Both the position numbers and the translations under genes were made by a program. From an uncultured Mucilaginibacter sp. (GTDB taxonomy: Bacteria > Bacteroidota > Bacteroidia > Sphingobacteriales > Sphingobacteriaceae), in NCBI RefSeq assembly GCF_937859865.1, contig NZ_CALMAT010000076.1:1-48556 (forward strand): a stretch of 48,556 nt of DNA, read 5' to 3'. How positions within the stretch are numbered: position 1 is the first letter of the stretch; each line of letters starts with the position of its first letter. Under the pieces are notes generated by a model. It was not told the DNA's origin, searched no databases, and saw only the letters and a program-made list of their open reading frames with translations. Of the stretch, positions 24,396-34,048 are shown one piece after another.

Positions 24396-25922
24396 ATGAG
24401 TCAGCCTGTTAAAATTAAAAATGCGTTAATTTCTGTTTATTATAAAGATAACCTCGAACCAATTATCCATGAATTAAACCGGTTGAATGTACAAATTTAC
24501 AGCACCGGCGGCACAGAAACTTTTATCCGAAACTTAGGTGTTAGCGTTGTTCCGGTTGAAGATTTAACTTCTTATCCTTCCATTCTCGGCGGACGCGTGA
24601 AAACATTGCACCCTAAAATTTTTGGCGGTATTTTAACCCGGCGCGAACACGAAGGCGACCAGCAGCAAATCGCAGAATACGAAATACCGGAGATTGATCT
24701 AGTTATTGTTGATCTGTATCCTTTTGAAGAAACCGTTGCTTCCGGCGCTGCTGAGGAAGATGTTGTGGAAAAGATTGACATCGGCGGCATTTCCCTCATC
24801 CGCGCAGCCGCAAAAAACTTTAAAGACGTAACGATCATGGCTTCAAAAAACGATTACAACGAACTTGAAAATATCCTGAAAACACAAAACGGAGAAACTA
24901 CTTTGGCACAACGTAAAGCGTTTGCACGTAAGGCTTTCCATATTTCTTCGCATTACGATTCGGCCATTTTTAACTACTTTAACCGCGAAGAACCACTGCA
25001 AATTTTTAAACAAAGCATCGAACCGGCGCAAACGCTGCGTTATGGCGAAAACCCACACCAGCAAGGTATTTTTTATGGTGATTTGAACCAGCTTTTTGAT
25101 AAGTTAGGCGGAAAAGAACTTTCGTACAACAATTTGGTGGATGTGGATGCCGCCGTTGCTTTGATTGATGAGTTTGAAGAACCAACCGTTGCCATTTTAA
25201 AACACACCAACGCCTGCGGAATTGCCAGTAAAAACAGCATTTCCGAAGCTTGGGAAGCTGCATTGGCCTGCGATCCGGTTTCTGCTTTTGGCGGCGTGAT
25301 TATTACCAACGGCGAAGTGGATGCGGCAACGGCAACAGAAATCAGCAAATTATTTTTTGAAGTTTTAATTGCGCCAGCATACCAGGAAGACGCGGTTAAA
25401 ATCTTAACTTCAAAAAAAAATAGGATTATTTTGCTGCGTAAACCAATTGGGCTTCCGTCTAAATTATTTAAAACACTTTTAAATGGCGTAATCGAGCAGG
25501 ACAAAGATTTGGTGATTGAAGGCCCGCAACAAATGCAAACCGTTACCGAAGTAAAACCGACGGAACAAGAGTTAAAAGATTTATTTTTTGCCAATAAAGT
25601 TGTAAAACATACCAAATCAAACACAATTGTACTGGCTAAAAACAGTATGCTGATTGCCAGCGGTGTTGGCCAGACTTCGCGTGTTGACGCTTTAAAACAA
25701 GCCATTGTGAAGGCTGAAACTTTTGGTTTTGATTTACAAAGTTCTGTGATGGCTTCGGATGCGTTTTTTCCTTTTCCGGATTGTGTGGAAATTGCAGCCG
25801 ATGCAGGGATTTCGGCCATTTTACAACCCGGCGGCTCTATCAAAGACCAGGATTCGATTCAAATGGCCAATCAAAAGCACATTGCAATGGTAACTACCGG
25901 CGTACGTCATTTTAAACATTAA
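24396..25922 (+). CDS. purH: Bifunctional AICAR transformylase / IMP cyclohydrolase
   Basis: Last two steps of purine synthesis to IMP. The N-terminal MGS-like cyclohydrolase domain has QIYSTGGTETFIRNLG, EDLTSYPSILGGRVKTLHPKIFGGIL and DLYPFEETV. The C-terminal transformylase has LRYGENPHQQGIFYG, AILKHTNACGIA, SAFGGVIITNGEVD and SDAFFPFPDCVEIAADAGISAILQPGGS. It has 508 aa from ATG 24396, and the TTG at 24375 lies inside the promoter. The window also holds purN, but 10 kb away. Confidence 0.97.
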   Translation: MSQPVKIKNALISVYYKDNLEPIIHELNRLNVQIYSTGGTETFIRNLGVSVVPVEDLTSYPSILGGRVKTLHPKIFGGILTRREHEGDQQQIAEYEIPEIDLVIVDLYPFEETVASGAAEEDVVEKIDIGGISLIRAAAKNFKDVTIMASKNDYNELENILKTQNGETTLAQRKAFARKAFHISSHYDSAIFNYFNREEPLQIFKQSIEPAQTLRYGENPHQQGIFYGDLNQLFDKLGGKELSYNNLVDVDAAVALIDEFEEPTVAILKHTNACGIASKNSISEAWEAALACDPVSAFGGVIITNGEVDAATATEISKLFFEVLIAPAYQEDAVKILTSKKNRIILLRKPIGLPSKLFKTLLNGVIEQDKDLVIEGPQQMQTVTEVKPTEQELKDLFFANKVVKHTKSNTIVLAKNSMLIASGVGQTSRVDALKQAIVKAETFGFDLQSSVMASDAFFPFPDCVEIAADAGISAILQPGGSIKDQDSIQMANQKHIAMVTTGVRHFKH

Positions 25923-26003
25923 TCTCCGCGATAAAACTGTCCGCACATTCTTTTATAGAACATTTTTTCGTAAACTTTGCAGCTAATACTGATTTAAAAA
26001 CAA

Positions 26004-27026
26004 ATGGGTCTATTTAACTTTTTTACGCAGGAAATTGCCATTGATTTGGGCACTGCAAATACCCTGATTATACACAATGATAAAGTGGTGGTGGATGAAC
26101 CTTCCATCGTGGCTTTTGATCGAACCACAAATAAAATAATTGCCATTGGGCGCCAGGCCATGCAAATGGAAGGCAAAACCCACGATAATATCCGCACTGT
26201 CCGCCCGCTAAAAGATGGTGTAATCGCTGATTTTAATGCTTCGGAACACATGATCCGCGGTATGATCAAGATGATTAACAAAGGCAAAGGCTGGTTTTTT
26301 CCTTCACTGCGGATGGTAATCTGTATTCCTTCGGGCATTACCGAAGTAGAAAAACGTGCCGTTCGCGACTCTGCTGAAATTGCAGGGGCAAAAGAAGTAT
26401 ACCTGATTTACGAACCCATGGCCGCAGCCGTAGGGATTGGGATTGACGTGGAAGAACCGATGGGCAATATGATTATTGATATTGGCGGCGGAACGACAGA
26501 AATTGCCGTGATTGCGCTTTCGGGTATTGTTTGCGACCAATCCATCCGCGTTGCCGGGGATAATTTTGATTCAGACATCGTTCAATACATCCGCCGCCAG
26601 CATAACATTATGATTGGCGATCGCACAGCAGAAAAAATCAAGATTGAAGTTGGCGCTGCTTTGCCAGAACTGGCAGATCCGCCGGCGGACTTTGCAGTAC
26701 AAGGCCGGGATTTAATGACGGGCGTTCCGAAACAAATTACGGTTTCTTACACCGAAATTGCACATTGCCTGGATAAATCAATTTCTAAAATTGAAGAAGC
26801 AATTTTAAAAGCGTTAGAAATTACGCCGCCCGAACTTTCAGCAGATATTTACCAAACCGGCATTTATTTAACTGGCGGTGGTGCTTTGCTCCGCGGTTTG
26901 GACAAACGTGTGGCCGCCAAAACAAAATTGCCGGTACACGTTGCCGAAGACCCGTTGCGAGCCGTAGTCCGCGGAACAGGTACGGCTTTAAAAAATATTG
27001 GAAGTTTTAAATTTTTAATGCAATAA
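26004..27026 (+). CDS. mreB: Rod-shape-determining actin homologue MreB
   Basis: A 340-aa cytoskeletal actin-fold ATPase that guides lateral wall synthesis. Phosphate 1 loop AIDLGTANTLI, phosphate 2 loop MIIDIGGGTTEIAVI and adenosine motif ILTGGGALL-like YLTGGGALLRGLD are all present. It heads mreB-mreC-mreD-mrdA-rodA, a complete elongasome set, implying a rod-shaped cell. A TAAACTTTG sequence about 25 bp upstream is a near-match to the -7 box. Confidence 0.98.
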   Translation: MGLFNFFTQEIAIDLGTANTLIIHNDKVVVDEPSIVAFDRTTNKIIAIGRQAMQMEGKTHDNIRTVRPLKDGVIADFNASEHMIRGMIKMINKGKGWFFPSLRMVICIPSGITEVEKRAVRDSAEIAGAKEVYLIYEPMAAAVGIGIDVEEPMGNMIIDIGGGTTEIAVIALSGIVCDQSIRVAGDNFDSDIVQYIRRQHNIMIGDRTAEKIKIEVGAALPELADPPADFAVQGRDLMTGVPKQITVSYTEIAHCLDKSISKIEEAILKALEITPPELSADIYQTGIYLTGGGALLRGLDKRVAAKTKLPVHVAEDPLRAVVRGTGTALKNIGSFKFLMQ

Positions 27027-27035
27027 AAGAAGTTA

Positions 27036-27091
27036 TCGGTTGCCAGTTACCAGTTTTGAGTTACCGGCAACCGGCAACCGGCAACTTAAAA
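27036..27091. repeat. CGGCAAC heptamer tandem repeat inside an inverted repeat
   Basis: The mreB-mreC gap contains three CGGCAAC units in tandem, flanked by CAGTTTTGAGTT and AACTTAAAACTG, which are near-complementary. It could form a hairpin with the heptamers in the loop. Its role is unknown. Confidence 0.6.
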
Positions 27092-27095
27092 CTGT

Positions 27096-27923
27096 ATGCG
27101 TAACCTCCTGATTTTTATTTCGAAGTACAACGCATTTTTTTTGTTTATCATTTTTGAAGTTTCTTCCCTGGTTATTTTTGTAAAGTACAACAACTTTCAA
27201 AAAGCTACTTTTATCAGTTCATCAAATGAAGTAATCGGCAATATTTACCTTAAAGCAGACCAAATTACCGATTACTTTAAACTCGGCATCACCAATGATA
27301 GTTTGGCCAGGGAAAACGCCCGTTTGCGCAACCAGTTGAAGTCTTCTTTTTATGTTGATTCTTCCTCGGTAAAAACAGTAACGGATACCATTTACAAACA
27401 GCAGTACACTTACATTGCAGCCAGGGTTATCAACAATTCTTTTAACCGGAGGAACAATTACCTCACCATCAACCGTGGCAGCAATGCCGGAATCACCAAA
27501 GGGATGGGCGTGATTTCCAGTTCGGGCGTGGTTGGCATCGTTATCAATACCGGCCCTAATTTATCAACCGTGCAATCACTGCTGCACGAAAATACCCGCA
27601 TCAGTGCCATGCTTGCCGATTCTAACAATGTTGGTTCTTTAATTTGGGACAATAACCTCGACCCTACCAAAGCCATGCTGATTAACATCATGAAGCAGGT
27701 TAAAATTAAAGTGGGGATGCCTGTGGTTACGTCCGGTTACTCGCTTTTCCCGGAAGGGACGATGCTTGGTCATATCAGCCGTTTGGATGCCAAAAACAGC
27801 AGCAACGTAACCGGTTTTGAGGTCAACCTTTCCGTCAATTTTAGCAACCTGCAATACATTTATGTGGTTACTAACAAATTGGCACAAGAACAAGAAGCAT
27901 TGGAGGCGCAGGAAAAGCAATGA
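27096..27923 (+). CDS. mreC: Rod-shape-determining protein MreC
   Basis: A 275-aa bitopic membrane protein of the elongasome. One N-terminal transmembrane helix (about residues 8-30) is followed by a coiled-coil (NDSLARENARLRNQLKSS). The beta-rich MreC domain contains NYLTINRGSNAGITKGMGVIS, GVVGIVINTGPNLSTVQSLL and KVGMPVVTSGYSLFPEG. It contacts PBP2 in the periplasm (family knowledge). The stop overlaps the mreD start by 4 nt. Confidence 0.95.
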   Translation: MRNLLIFISKYNAFFLFIIFEVSSLVIFVKYNNFQKATFISSSNEVIGNIYLKADQITDYFKLGITNDSLARENARLRNQLKSSFYVDSSSVKTVTDTIYKQQYTYIAARVINNSFNRRNNYLTINRGSNAGITKGMGVISSSGVVGIVINTGPNLSTVQSLLHENTRISAMLADSNNVGSLIWDNNLDPTKAMLINIMKQVKIKVGMPVVTSGYSLFPEGTMLGHISRLDAKNSSNVTGFEVNLSVNFSNLQYIYVVTNKLAQEQEALEAQEKQ

Positions 27924-28435
27924 GCAGGACGATTATTTACAACCTGCTGCGTTTTATCGTGCTGGTGTTTATACAGGTTTTTTTGCTGAAAAACATATCG
28001 CTTTACCAGGTGGTAACGCCCTATTTTTATATTTTGTTCATACTTCTTTTACCGTTCAATATTCCAAACTTTCTATTGTATGCGCTCGCTTTTATATTGG
28101 GCATTACTATTGATGCTTTTTACGATACGCCAGGTTTGCATGCGGCTTCTTGTGTGCTTCTGGCTTATGTCCGTATCATTTTTATCAGTATTACCGTACA
28201 AAAAGAAGGTTTTGACAACGAGCCGGAACCAACTTTAGGCTTGATGGGTTTCCGTTGGTTTTTTCTATATGCTTTGATCCTGACGTTTTTGCACCACTTT
28301 TTTCTGCTTAACCTCGAATCTTTCCGTTTCTCGCAAATCCTGTTTACGCTGACCAGGGTTGTTTTCAGTACAATATTTACGGTACTTTTAATGTTAATAT
28401 CCGGTTTAATGTTTTTCAAAAAGAAAGTACGTTAA
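27920..28435 (+). CDS. mreD: Rod-shape-determining protein MreD
   Basis: A 171-aa polytopic inner-membrane protein with about five hydrophobic segments and the LPFNIPNFLLYALAFILGITIDAFYDTPGLHAAS region typical of Bacteroidetes MreD. It overlaps mreC by 4 nt (ATGA) and is followed 2 bp later by mrdA. The dispersed motif at 28040-28060 encodes ILLLPFN. Confidence 0.9.
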   Translation: MSRTIIYNLLRFIVLVFIQVFLLKNISLYQVVTPYFYILFILLLPFNIPNFLLYALAFILGITIDAFYDTPGLHAASCVLLAYVRIIFISITVQKEGFDNEPEPTLGLMGFRWFFLYALILTFLHHFFLLNLESFRFSQILFTLTRVVFSTIFTVLLMLISGLMFFKKKVR

Positions 28436-28437
28436 TA

Positions 28438-30432
28438 ATGAATAGTTTTTTCGAAAGGCGCTATGTAATTATGAGTATCTTCATTGTCATCATGCTCATG
28501 CTGATTGGACGCTTGTTTTATATACAAATTGTAGATGACAAATATTTGGCCTTTGCACAGAATAATGTTATCCGAAGGATTATAAAGTTTCCCGAACGCG
28601 GAGTTATACTTGATAGACACAATAAAATTTTAGTGCGAAACGAACATGTTTACGATATTCTCGTCACTCCAAAATTAGTACATGATTTTGATACTGTACT
28701 ATTTTGTCGATTATTACAAATTGATAAAAAGGGCTTTGATCAGCGTTTTGAAAAAGCAAAAAGTTTTTCTTATTTCCGTGCATCTCCATTTGAAAAACAG
28801 GTTTCTGCACGACTCTACAATTCCTTTCAAGAACACCTATTTGAATTTCCTGGTTTTTCTGTACAACCACGTTCGGTACGTACTTATCCCGATTCATGCG
28901 CCGCACAATTTTTAGGATATATTAGTGAGGTAAATGATAAGATTATAGAAAAATCTAATGGATATTATAGTCCGGGCGATTACGTAGGAATTAGTGGCGT
29001 TGAAAAAGCTTACGAAACTGTGTTACGAGGACAAAGGGGTGTTGAAAACTCATTGGTTGATTCGCGTAATATCCCGAAAGGAAAATATTTAAACGGTCAG
29101 TACGATACAGCAGCGGTAGCCGGAGAGCGCTTAATTTCTTCTCTGGATATCCGTATCCAAAAGCTTGGCGAAAAACTGATGCAAAACAAAGTAGGGAGTA
29201 TTGTTGCGATTGAACCGTCAACCGGAGAAATCCTGGCTTTTGTAAGCAGCCCGACTTATGACCCAAACGAATTGGTTGGCCATGAACGGGGAAACAACAT
29301 TTCGGCGATGTACAAAAACCCGTATAATCCACTTTTTATACGTCCAATTCAGGCTTATTATCCGCCAGGTTCTTCTTTTAAGCCGTTAGATGCACTTATT
29401 GCCATACAAGAAGGCATTATCACCCCACAAACTACCTACAATTGCCCAGGATATTATGTCGCTGGTAACCGACGTATACCCTGTTTCCATGGAGAGCGGC
29501 ATGGTTTGGTCAATCTAAGTAGCGCCGTTGCTGAATCATGCAATGGTTATTTTGATATGGTATTTGAAAAACTTATCAATCAGTACGGATCAAAAAATAC
29601 AGATACTTCATTTACAATGTGGCGTAATAAGGTTATCAAATTTGGTTTGGCCCATAAACTTAATATTGATTTGCCGGGTGAAAATCGCGGCCTTTTAGCT
29701 ACAGCAAAACGTTATGACAACATGTACCACCGTGGGGGATGGCGTTCAAGTACAGTAATATCTTTAGGTATTGGTCAAAGTGAAATGTTAGCTACACCTC
29801 TACAACTGGCAAATATCGAAGCTATTATTGCTAACCATGGTTTTTATTATAGACCCCACCTTATAAAAGGAATAGGTGAAAAGGATATAATAAAAAAAGA
29901 GTACACCGAAAAAAATTATGTTGGGATAGATTCGATTTATTTTGACCCTGTAATTAATGGTATGCAAGCAGTTGTTGAACGCGGTACTGCGGCCGCTTCA
30001 CGTATACCGGGTATTGTAATGTGCGGTAAAACAGGTACGGCACAAACTGGCCATGGTGAAGACAATTCCGTATTTGTTGCCTTCGCTCCACGCGATAATC
30101 CCAAAATAGCAATTGCTGTGGTGGTTGAACATGGTGGCCAAGGTGCTTCCTGGGCTGCGCCGATTGCTTCTTTTATCGTAGAAAAATACCTGACAGATAC
30201 ACTCAGCCGCCGCCCTTCCGGCATCAACCCTAAAAAATACATGGAAGCTAGCTTAATGCCCCCGCTTCCTGGCACTTCACCTAAGCCAACTAATAAATTG
30301 TTGCCCAAAGATTCGCTGAAAAAGAACCAGCTTGACAGCAATAAAAAAAGCATGAAACGCGACAGCGGCAAAAAACCGTTGCCAAAAATCCATTTAGCCG
30401 CTCTAACCATCAAAAGAAAGGAAAATGAATAA
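28438..30432 (+). CDS. mrdA: Penicillin-binding protein 2, elongasome transpeptidase
   Basis: A 664-aa class B PBP that crosslinks lateral-wall peptidoglycan together with RodA. One N-terminal transmembrane helix (about 10-30), a dimerisation/pedestal domain, then the transpeptidase. Active-site triad: SxxK at Ser312 (PPGSSFKP), SxN at Ser367 (ESCNGYF) and KTG at Lys531 (CGKTGTAQTG). A Lys/Pro-rich tail of about 45 residues follows residue 610. Codon use and GC look different from the flanking genes over roughly 28440-29130 and 29340-30160 (see findings). It overlaps rodA by 8 nt. Confidence 0.96.
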   Translation: MNSFFERRYVIMSIFIVIMLMLIGRLFYIQIVDDKYLAFAQNNVIRRIIKFPERGVILDRHNKILVRNEHVYDILVTPKLVHDFDTVLFCRLLQIDKKGFDQRFEKAKSFSYFRASPFEKQVSARLYNSFQEHLFEFPGFSVQPRSVRTYPDSCAAQFLGYISEVNDKIIEKSNGYYSPGDYVGISGVEKAYETVLRGQRGVENSLVDSRNIPKGKYLNGQYDTAAVAGERLISSLDIRIQKLGEKLMQNKVGSIVAIEPSTGEILAFVSSPTYDPNELVGHERGNNISAMYKNPYNPLFIRPIQAYYPPGSSFKPLDALIAIQEGIITPQTTYNCPGYYVAGNRRIPCFHGERHGLVNLSSAVAESCNGYFDMVFEKLINQYGSKNTDTSFTMWRNKVIKFGLAHKLNIDLPGENRGLLATAKRYDNMYHRGGWRSSTVISLGIGQSEMLATPLQLANIEAIIANHGFYYRPHLIKGIGEKDIIKKEYTEKNYVGIDSIYFDPVINGMQAVVERGTAAASRIPGIVMCGKTGTAQTGHGEDNSVFVAFAPRDNPKIAIAVVVEHGGQGASWAAPIASFIVEKYLTDTLSRRPSGINPKKYMEASLMPPLPGTSPKPTNKLLPKDSLKKNQLDSNKKSMKRDSGKKPLPKIHLAALTIKRKENE

Positions 30433-31687
30433 CCAGCGCAGCTTTTTTTTCAATGTGGATTGGTTCACCATTTTCCTTTACCTTATCCTTTGCATCATTG
30501 GCTGGTTTAATATCCATTCGGCCATTTTTGATGAAACACATCCCAGCATTGTTGACCTAAGCACCAATTACGGCAAACAGTTTATTTACATTATTTCAGC
30601 GCTGGTTCTCGCAACCGTTATTTTATTAATGGAAAGCCGCTTTTTTAGCGCCCTGGCTCCGGCCGTTTATGGCATTGTTGTGCTGTTGCTTGTTTTGGTT
30701 TTGGTGATCGGAAGAAATGTGGGTGGTAACCAGGCCTGGATTTCTTTAGGCGGAGGTTTCCGTTTACAGCCTTCCGAATTTGCAAAATTTGCGACTTGTT
30801 TGTTGCTGGCTCGTTATTTAAGCGGAACCAATATCCGCGTAACCGATATCAAATCATTTTTTGTTGCTGCCGCAATTATTCTTTTCCCAATGGTGCTCAT
30901 CATCCTTCAACCTGATGCAGGTTCAACACTTGTTTTCTGCTCCTTAATTTTTGTGCTGTACCGCGAAGGTGTTTCGCCGCTTTTTTTGATAACTGCCGGA
31001 CTGGTTATTGCTTTGTTTATCCTTACTTTATTGGTCAGCCCCACTTATTTAATCGGCGTTTTGGTCATCATTGCCGCTTTTTTGATTTATTTTTTTAAGC
31101 GCAACCAAACCATGATTATTACTGTTGCCGTCGGTTTTGTGCTATCGGTTGTTTTGATTTTCAGTGTCAATTTTTTGTATCATCATGTACTAAAACCACA
31201 CCAAACGGTTCGGATTGACGAGTGGCTGGGCATCACAACCGATTTGCGCGGCATTGGCTACAACGTAAACCAATCAAAAATTGCCATAGGTTCGGGCAAA
31301 TTGTGGGGAAAAGGCTATTTAAAAGGCACGCAAACCAAGTTTTCCTTTGTTCCTGAGCAAAGTACCGATTTTATTTTTTGCACTGTTGGCGAAGAATGGG
31401 GTTTCGCCGGAACGCTTACCGTTTTGCTGATCTACCTCACTTTACTTTTTCGGATTATTTTTATTGCCGAACGGCAACGGTCTAACTTTTCCCGGATTTA
31501 TGGCTACGGCGTGGCATCCATCATTTTTTTTCATGTATTCATCAATGTTGGGATGACAATTGGCTTGGTTCCGGTCATCGGGATTCCTTTGCCATTAATC
31601 AGTTACGGCGGTTCATCTTTATGGAGTTTTACCATCCTGATCTTCATCCTGCTCAAACTGGACGCCAACCGAATGGGAATTATCTAA
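30425..31687 (+). CDS. rodA: RodA peptidoglycan polymerase (SEDS family)
   Basis: A 420-aa SEDS glycosyltransferase with about ten transmembrane helices that polymerises lipid II with PBP2. Family motifs: GGNQAWISLGGGFRLQPSEFAK, the loop DEWLGITTDLRGIGYNVNQSKIAIGSG, and the C-terminal NVGMTIGLVPVIGIPLPLISYGGSSL. The ATG overlaps the last codons of mrdA, consistent with coupled translation. Confidence 0.97.
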   Translation: MNNQRSFFFNVDWFTIFLYLILCIIGWFNIHSAIFDETHPSIVDLSTNYGKQFIYIISALVLATVILLMESRFFSALAPAVYGIVVLLLVLVLVIGRNVGGNQAWISLGGGFRLQPSEFAKFATCLLLARYLSGTNIRVTDIKSFFVAAAIILFPMVLIILQPDAGSTLVFCSLIFVLYREGVSPLFLITAGLVIALFILTLLVSPTYLIGVLVIIAAFLIYFFKRNQTMIITVAVGFVLSVVLIFSVNFLYHHVLKPHQTVRIDEWLGITTDLRGIGYNVNQSKIAIGSGKLWGKGYLKGTQTKFSFVPEQSTDFIFCTVGEEWGFAGTLTVLLIYLTLLFRIIFIAERQRSNFSRIYGYGVASIIFFHVFINVGMTIGLVPVIGIPLPLISYGGSSLWSFTILIFILLKLDANRMGII

Positions 31688-31692
31688 TTTTT

Positions 31693-31712
31693 GCCCGATA
31701 AAAGAAGCATTG
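31693..31712 (+). repeat. Single GATAAAAGAAGCAT motif between convergent genes
   Basis: TGCCCGATAAAAGAAGCATT, directly after rodA and before the end of the convergent minus-strand gene. Confidence 0.75.
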
Positions 31713-31726
31713 CTTTTTAAAATTTT

Positions 31727-32701
31727 TTACGAAAACCTTTTCCGCAACAAATCATAAAACCTTTCCGAAGTTGCAGGTTTGTCTTTCCAGTTGTTTTTTG
31801 TGGCATAGTTTGCTTTCAAAAACTGCTCGGCCTGCTCAAAGTTTGTGTAACGGTTTAAAATGTTGATGGCTTCGGAATAAGCCAAATTGTAGCCGTTAAA
31901 CAATTCCTTTATAAAAAGCAATTTATCGTTCAGCGAAATTAAGGATAGCGAATCTTGGGTTGATTTTCCTGCAACAGCTGCTTTTGCTGTTGGTTGTTCT
32001 AAACCTTTTTGGGCCGCAATCCGCTGGTTTAAAGTTAAAACTGGTTCCGGTTCCGGCTTTACAGGTTCTGGTTTGATAAACACTTGCGGTATCGGTTCCG
32101 GTTTTACAGGCTCCGGTTTTGCTTCTTCCACAAAAAACAATTCAGGTTTTGGGCTTTCCTGATGTTCAATTTCCGGTTGGGTTTCAACCGGCTCAACTTC
32201 GGCTTCTGCAAAAATATGTTCAGCTTCTTCCGTTTCGGGCGATACTGATTTTTGTGCGGTAAAAGAAGTATCAGCAATCATAAAAGGCGCAGGTTCTTCC
32301 ATTTCCGGTTGGGCTTCCGGCGCAAAAAAAGTTTCGTCCGGTTCTGGTTCTGATGGCGCCTGCTCCTGCCCTGCTTCTTTTATCGGCGAAAAATCGTTTA
32401 ATTTTTTCACTAACGGGTCATCCGCAAAAGGCAAATGCGCTTCTTCGCTAAAATAATCCAGGATGATAGGTTTTGTCGGATATAATCTTTCCGGCGTTTC
32501 AACAATTGCCGCAGCAGGTTTTGCCTGAACGTGTATCTTTTTCAAAATTTCAATATGGTCAGTCAAAAAATTGGCATTGGCCATAAAAAGTTCCAGTTCC
32601 AAATCGTTAAAACTGCTGCCGTTTGCTTCGAGGTAGGTGTGCTGCTCTTTCAACTCAGCAATAATCCCACCTATTTTTCTTAATATTTCCTGCTGTTTCA
32701 T
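31727..32701 (-). CDS. Glu/Pro-rich hypothetical protein with conserved C-terminal helical domain
   Basis: A 324-aa protein, not assigned to a function. The N-terminal about 70 residues are helical. The middle (about 90-220) is disordered, dominated by Glu and Pro with repeated EPVKPEP units. The C-terminal about 95 residues (SLISLNDKLLFIKELFNGYNLAYSEAINILNRYTNFEQAEQFLKANYATKNNW) form a compact-looking domain I associate with uncharacterised Bacteroidetes proteins. No signal peptide. Two dispersed motifs lie in the disordered part (32254-32271, DTSFTAQ; 32371-32392, SPIKEAGQ), where sequence is free to vary. Confidence 0.8.
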   Translation of the reverse strand: MKQQEILRKIGGIIAELKEQHTYLEANGSSFNDLELELFMANANFLTDHIEILKKIHVQAKPAAAIVETPERLYPTKPIILDYFSEEAHLPFADDPLVKKLNDFSPIKEAGQEQAPSEPEPDETFFAPEAQPEMEEPAPFMIADTSFTAQKSVSPETEEAEHIFAEAEVEPVETQPEIEHQESPKPELFFVEEAKPEPVKPEPIPQVFIKPEPVKPEPEPVLTLNQRIAAQKGLEQPTAKAAVAGKSTQDSLSLISLNDKLLFIKELFNGYNLAYSEAINILNRYTNFEQAEQFLKANYATKNNWKDKPATSERFYDLLRKRFS

Positions 32702-32786
32702 CGTCCGGATTCCATGAAGATGTTGATAAATCGACGTTCAAAAATAGGATTAAATTCTGATATTGGGTGCCCAAGTAAAGCGGCAG

Positions 32787-33377
32787 ATGTTATTCAACGA
32801 AGATGTTTTTAAACGAAAAAGCGAACACGGCGGCAGCATTGAAGTGATATGCGGCTCGATGTTTTCGGGAAAAACGGAAGAACTGATCAGAAGGCTGAAA
32901 CGTGGTCAGATTGCCAAACTTTCCATCGAAATTTTTAAACCGAAAAAAGACACACGTTATGATGAAACAGCGATTGTATCGCACGATGCCAATTCGATCA
33001 AATCAACACCGGTAGAAAATTCTTCGTCTATTTTACTTTTAGGAAGCAATGCAGCTATTGTTGGCATTGATGAAGCACAATTTTTTGACGAAGAACTACC
33101 CGACGTTTGCACCAAATTGGCCAACAAAGGCATCCGTGTAATTGTGGCCGGTTTGGATATGGATTATACCGGCAAACCTTTTGGGCCGCTGCCTGCAATT
33201 ATGGCTATGGCCGAATCGGTAACGAAAGTACACGCCGTTTGTGTAATTTGCGGAAACCCCGCTTTGTATTCGTACCGTTTAATTGAAAACGACACCCAGA
33301 TTTTGTTGGGCGAAAAAGAAAGCTACGAACCGCGCTGCCGTAGGTGCTTCCGTTTAGGTAAAAGTGTAAGTGCTTAA
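32787..33377 (+). CDS. tdk: Thymidine kinase
   Basis: A 196-aa type II thymidine kinase of the dTTP salvage pathway. P-loop [11 protein letters not shown] (residues 23-33), catalytic base Glu96 in [12 protein letters not shown], and the lasso/zinc site with Cys152/Cys155 (CVICG) and Cys184/Cys187 (CRRC). ATG 32787 gives the usual MLFNEDVF start; the frame extends to TTG 32763, which is less likely. It is divergent from the Glu/Pro-rich gene. Confidence 0.95.
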   Translation: MLFNEDVFKRKSEHGGSIEVICGSMFSGKTEELIRRLKRGQIAKLSIEIFKPKKDTRYDETAIVSHDANSIKSTPVENSSSILLLGSNAAIVGIDEAQFFDEELPDVCTKLANKGIRVIVAGLDMDYTGKPFGPLPAIMAMAESVTKVHAVCVICGNPALYSYRLIENDTQILLGEKESYEPRCRRCFRLGKSVSA

Positions 33378-33409
33378 AATCGGTTTAAAGTTCTGCTTTA
33401 AAATCCATA

Positions 33410-33486
33410 ATGCTTCTTTTATGCCTATAAATTCTGTTTTGATAAAACACAATCAGCCAATGATTTTTATGCGGTAAAAGAAGCAT
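33410..33486. repeat. Inverted pair of the dispersed motif (element 7)
   Basis: ATGCTTCTTTTATGCCTATA at the left and TTTATGCGGTAAAAGAAGCA then T at the right, 77 bp end to end, between the convergent tdk and DUF2383 genes. It is placed as a shared terminator would be. Outer arms are decayed (GGTTTAAAG / CCTTAAACTTT). Confidence 0.82.
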
Positions 33487-33521
33487 TGAATGATTTCCAA
33501 GCAAAACCTTAAACTTTACGG

Positions 33522-33971
33522 TTATTTTTCCTGTAAATAAAGTTCCAGGTTTTTCAAGTCGGATTGAATGGCTTCTAAATGATCCGTTAACAATTTACGT
33601 AGGTCATGCGGCAGGTTGTCTTCTTTCAAAATATCCTGATAAGCTTCAATGGCAGACTTATCGCCACCAACACAACTGGAAACAACTACCGTATCGCTTC
33701 GGTTAGAGAGCGTTCCTTTTATATCCAGCCAGGCCCGGTGCAATGCGCCACCAAAACCGCCTTCGTGTTCTGGCTTTGCCACACCATTTTCGCTCAGGTA
33801 ATTTCTAATGGCTTCTGCCTGGATGTTCCGGCTGGTGGCAGCTTGTTCAAATTCTGTCAGCAGGTTTTTGCTGCTCACCATTTCTGCGGCTTTGGTATAA
33901 CCTTCTTCCCCATCTACACCAATGGTAACCAAATGTTGTAAACTGCCAATTAACTTTTGATCTAAACTCAT
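33522..33971 (-). CDS. DUF2383 / PA2169-family four-helix-bundle protein
   Basis: A 149-aa helical protein resembling ferritin-like PA2169/DUF2383 proteins (LIGSLQHLVTIGVDGEEGYTKAAEMV, HRAWLDIKGTLSNRSDTVVVSSCVGGDKSAIEAYQDIL). Acidic and His residues at helix faces are compatible with metal binding, but function is unknown. It is often stress-associated in other bacteria. Confidence 0.85.
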   Translation of the reverse strand: MSLDQKLIGSLQHLVTIGVDGEEGYTKAAEMVSSKNLLTEFEQAATSRNIQAEAIRNYLSENGVAKPEHEGGFGGALHRAWLDIKGTLSNRSDTVVVSSCVGGDKSAIEAYQDILKEDNLPHDLRKLLTDHLEAIQSDLKNLELYLQEK

Positions 33972-34048
33972 AATTTTTTATGCTGATAATGCTTACAATA
34001 ATCTAACAAGATTCCTCTTCGTTCCAAATTTAAACTTTTTTGAATAAG

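Noticed and set aside
26386-26400. Motif-like GGGCAAAAGAAGTAT in mreB
   Set aside because: It encodes the conserved MreB segment GAKEVY, so protein constraint can explain it; the preceding box is missing. Not counted.
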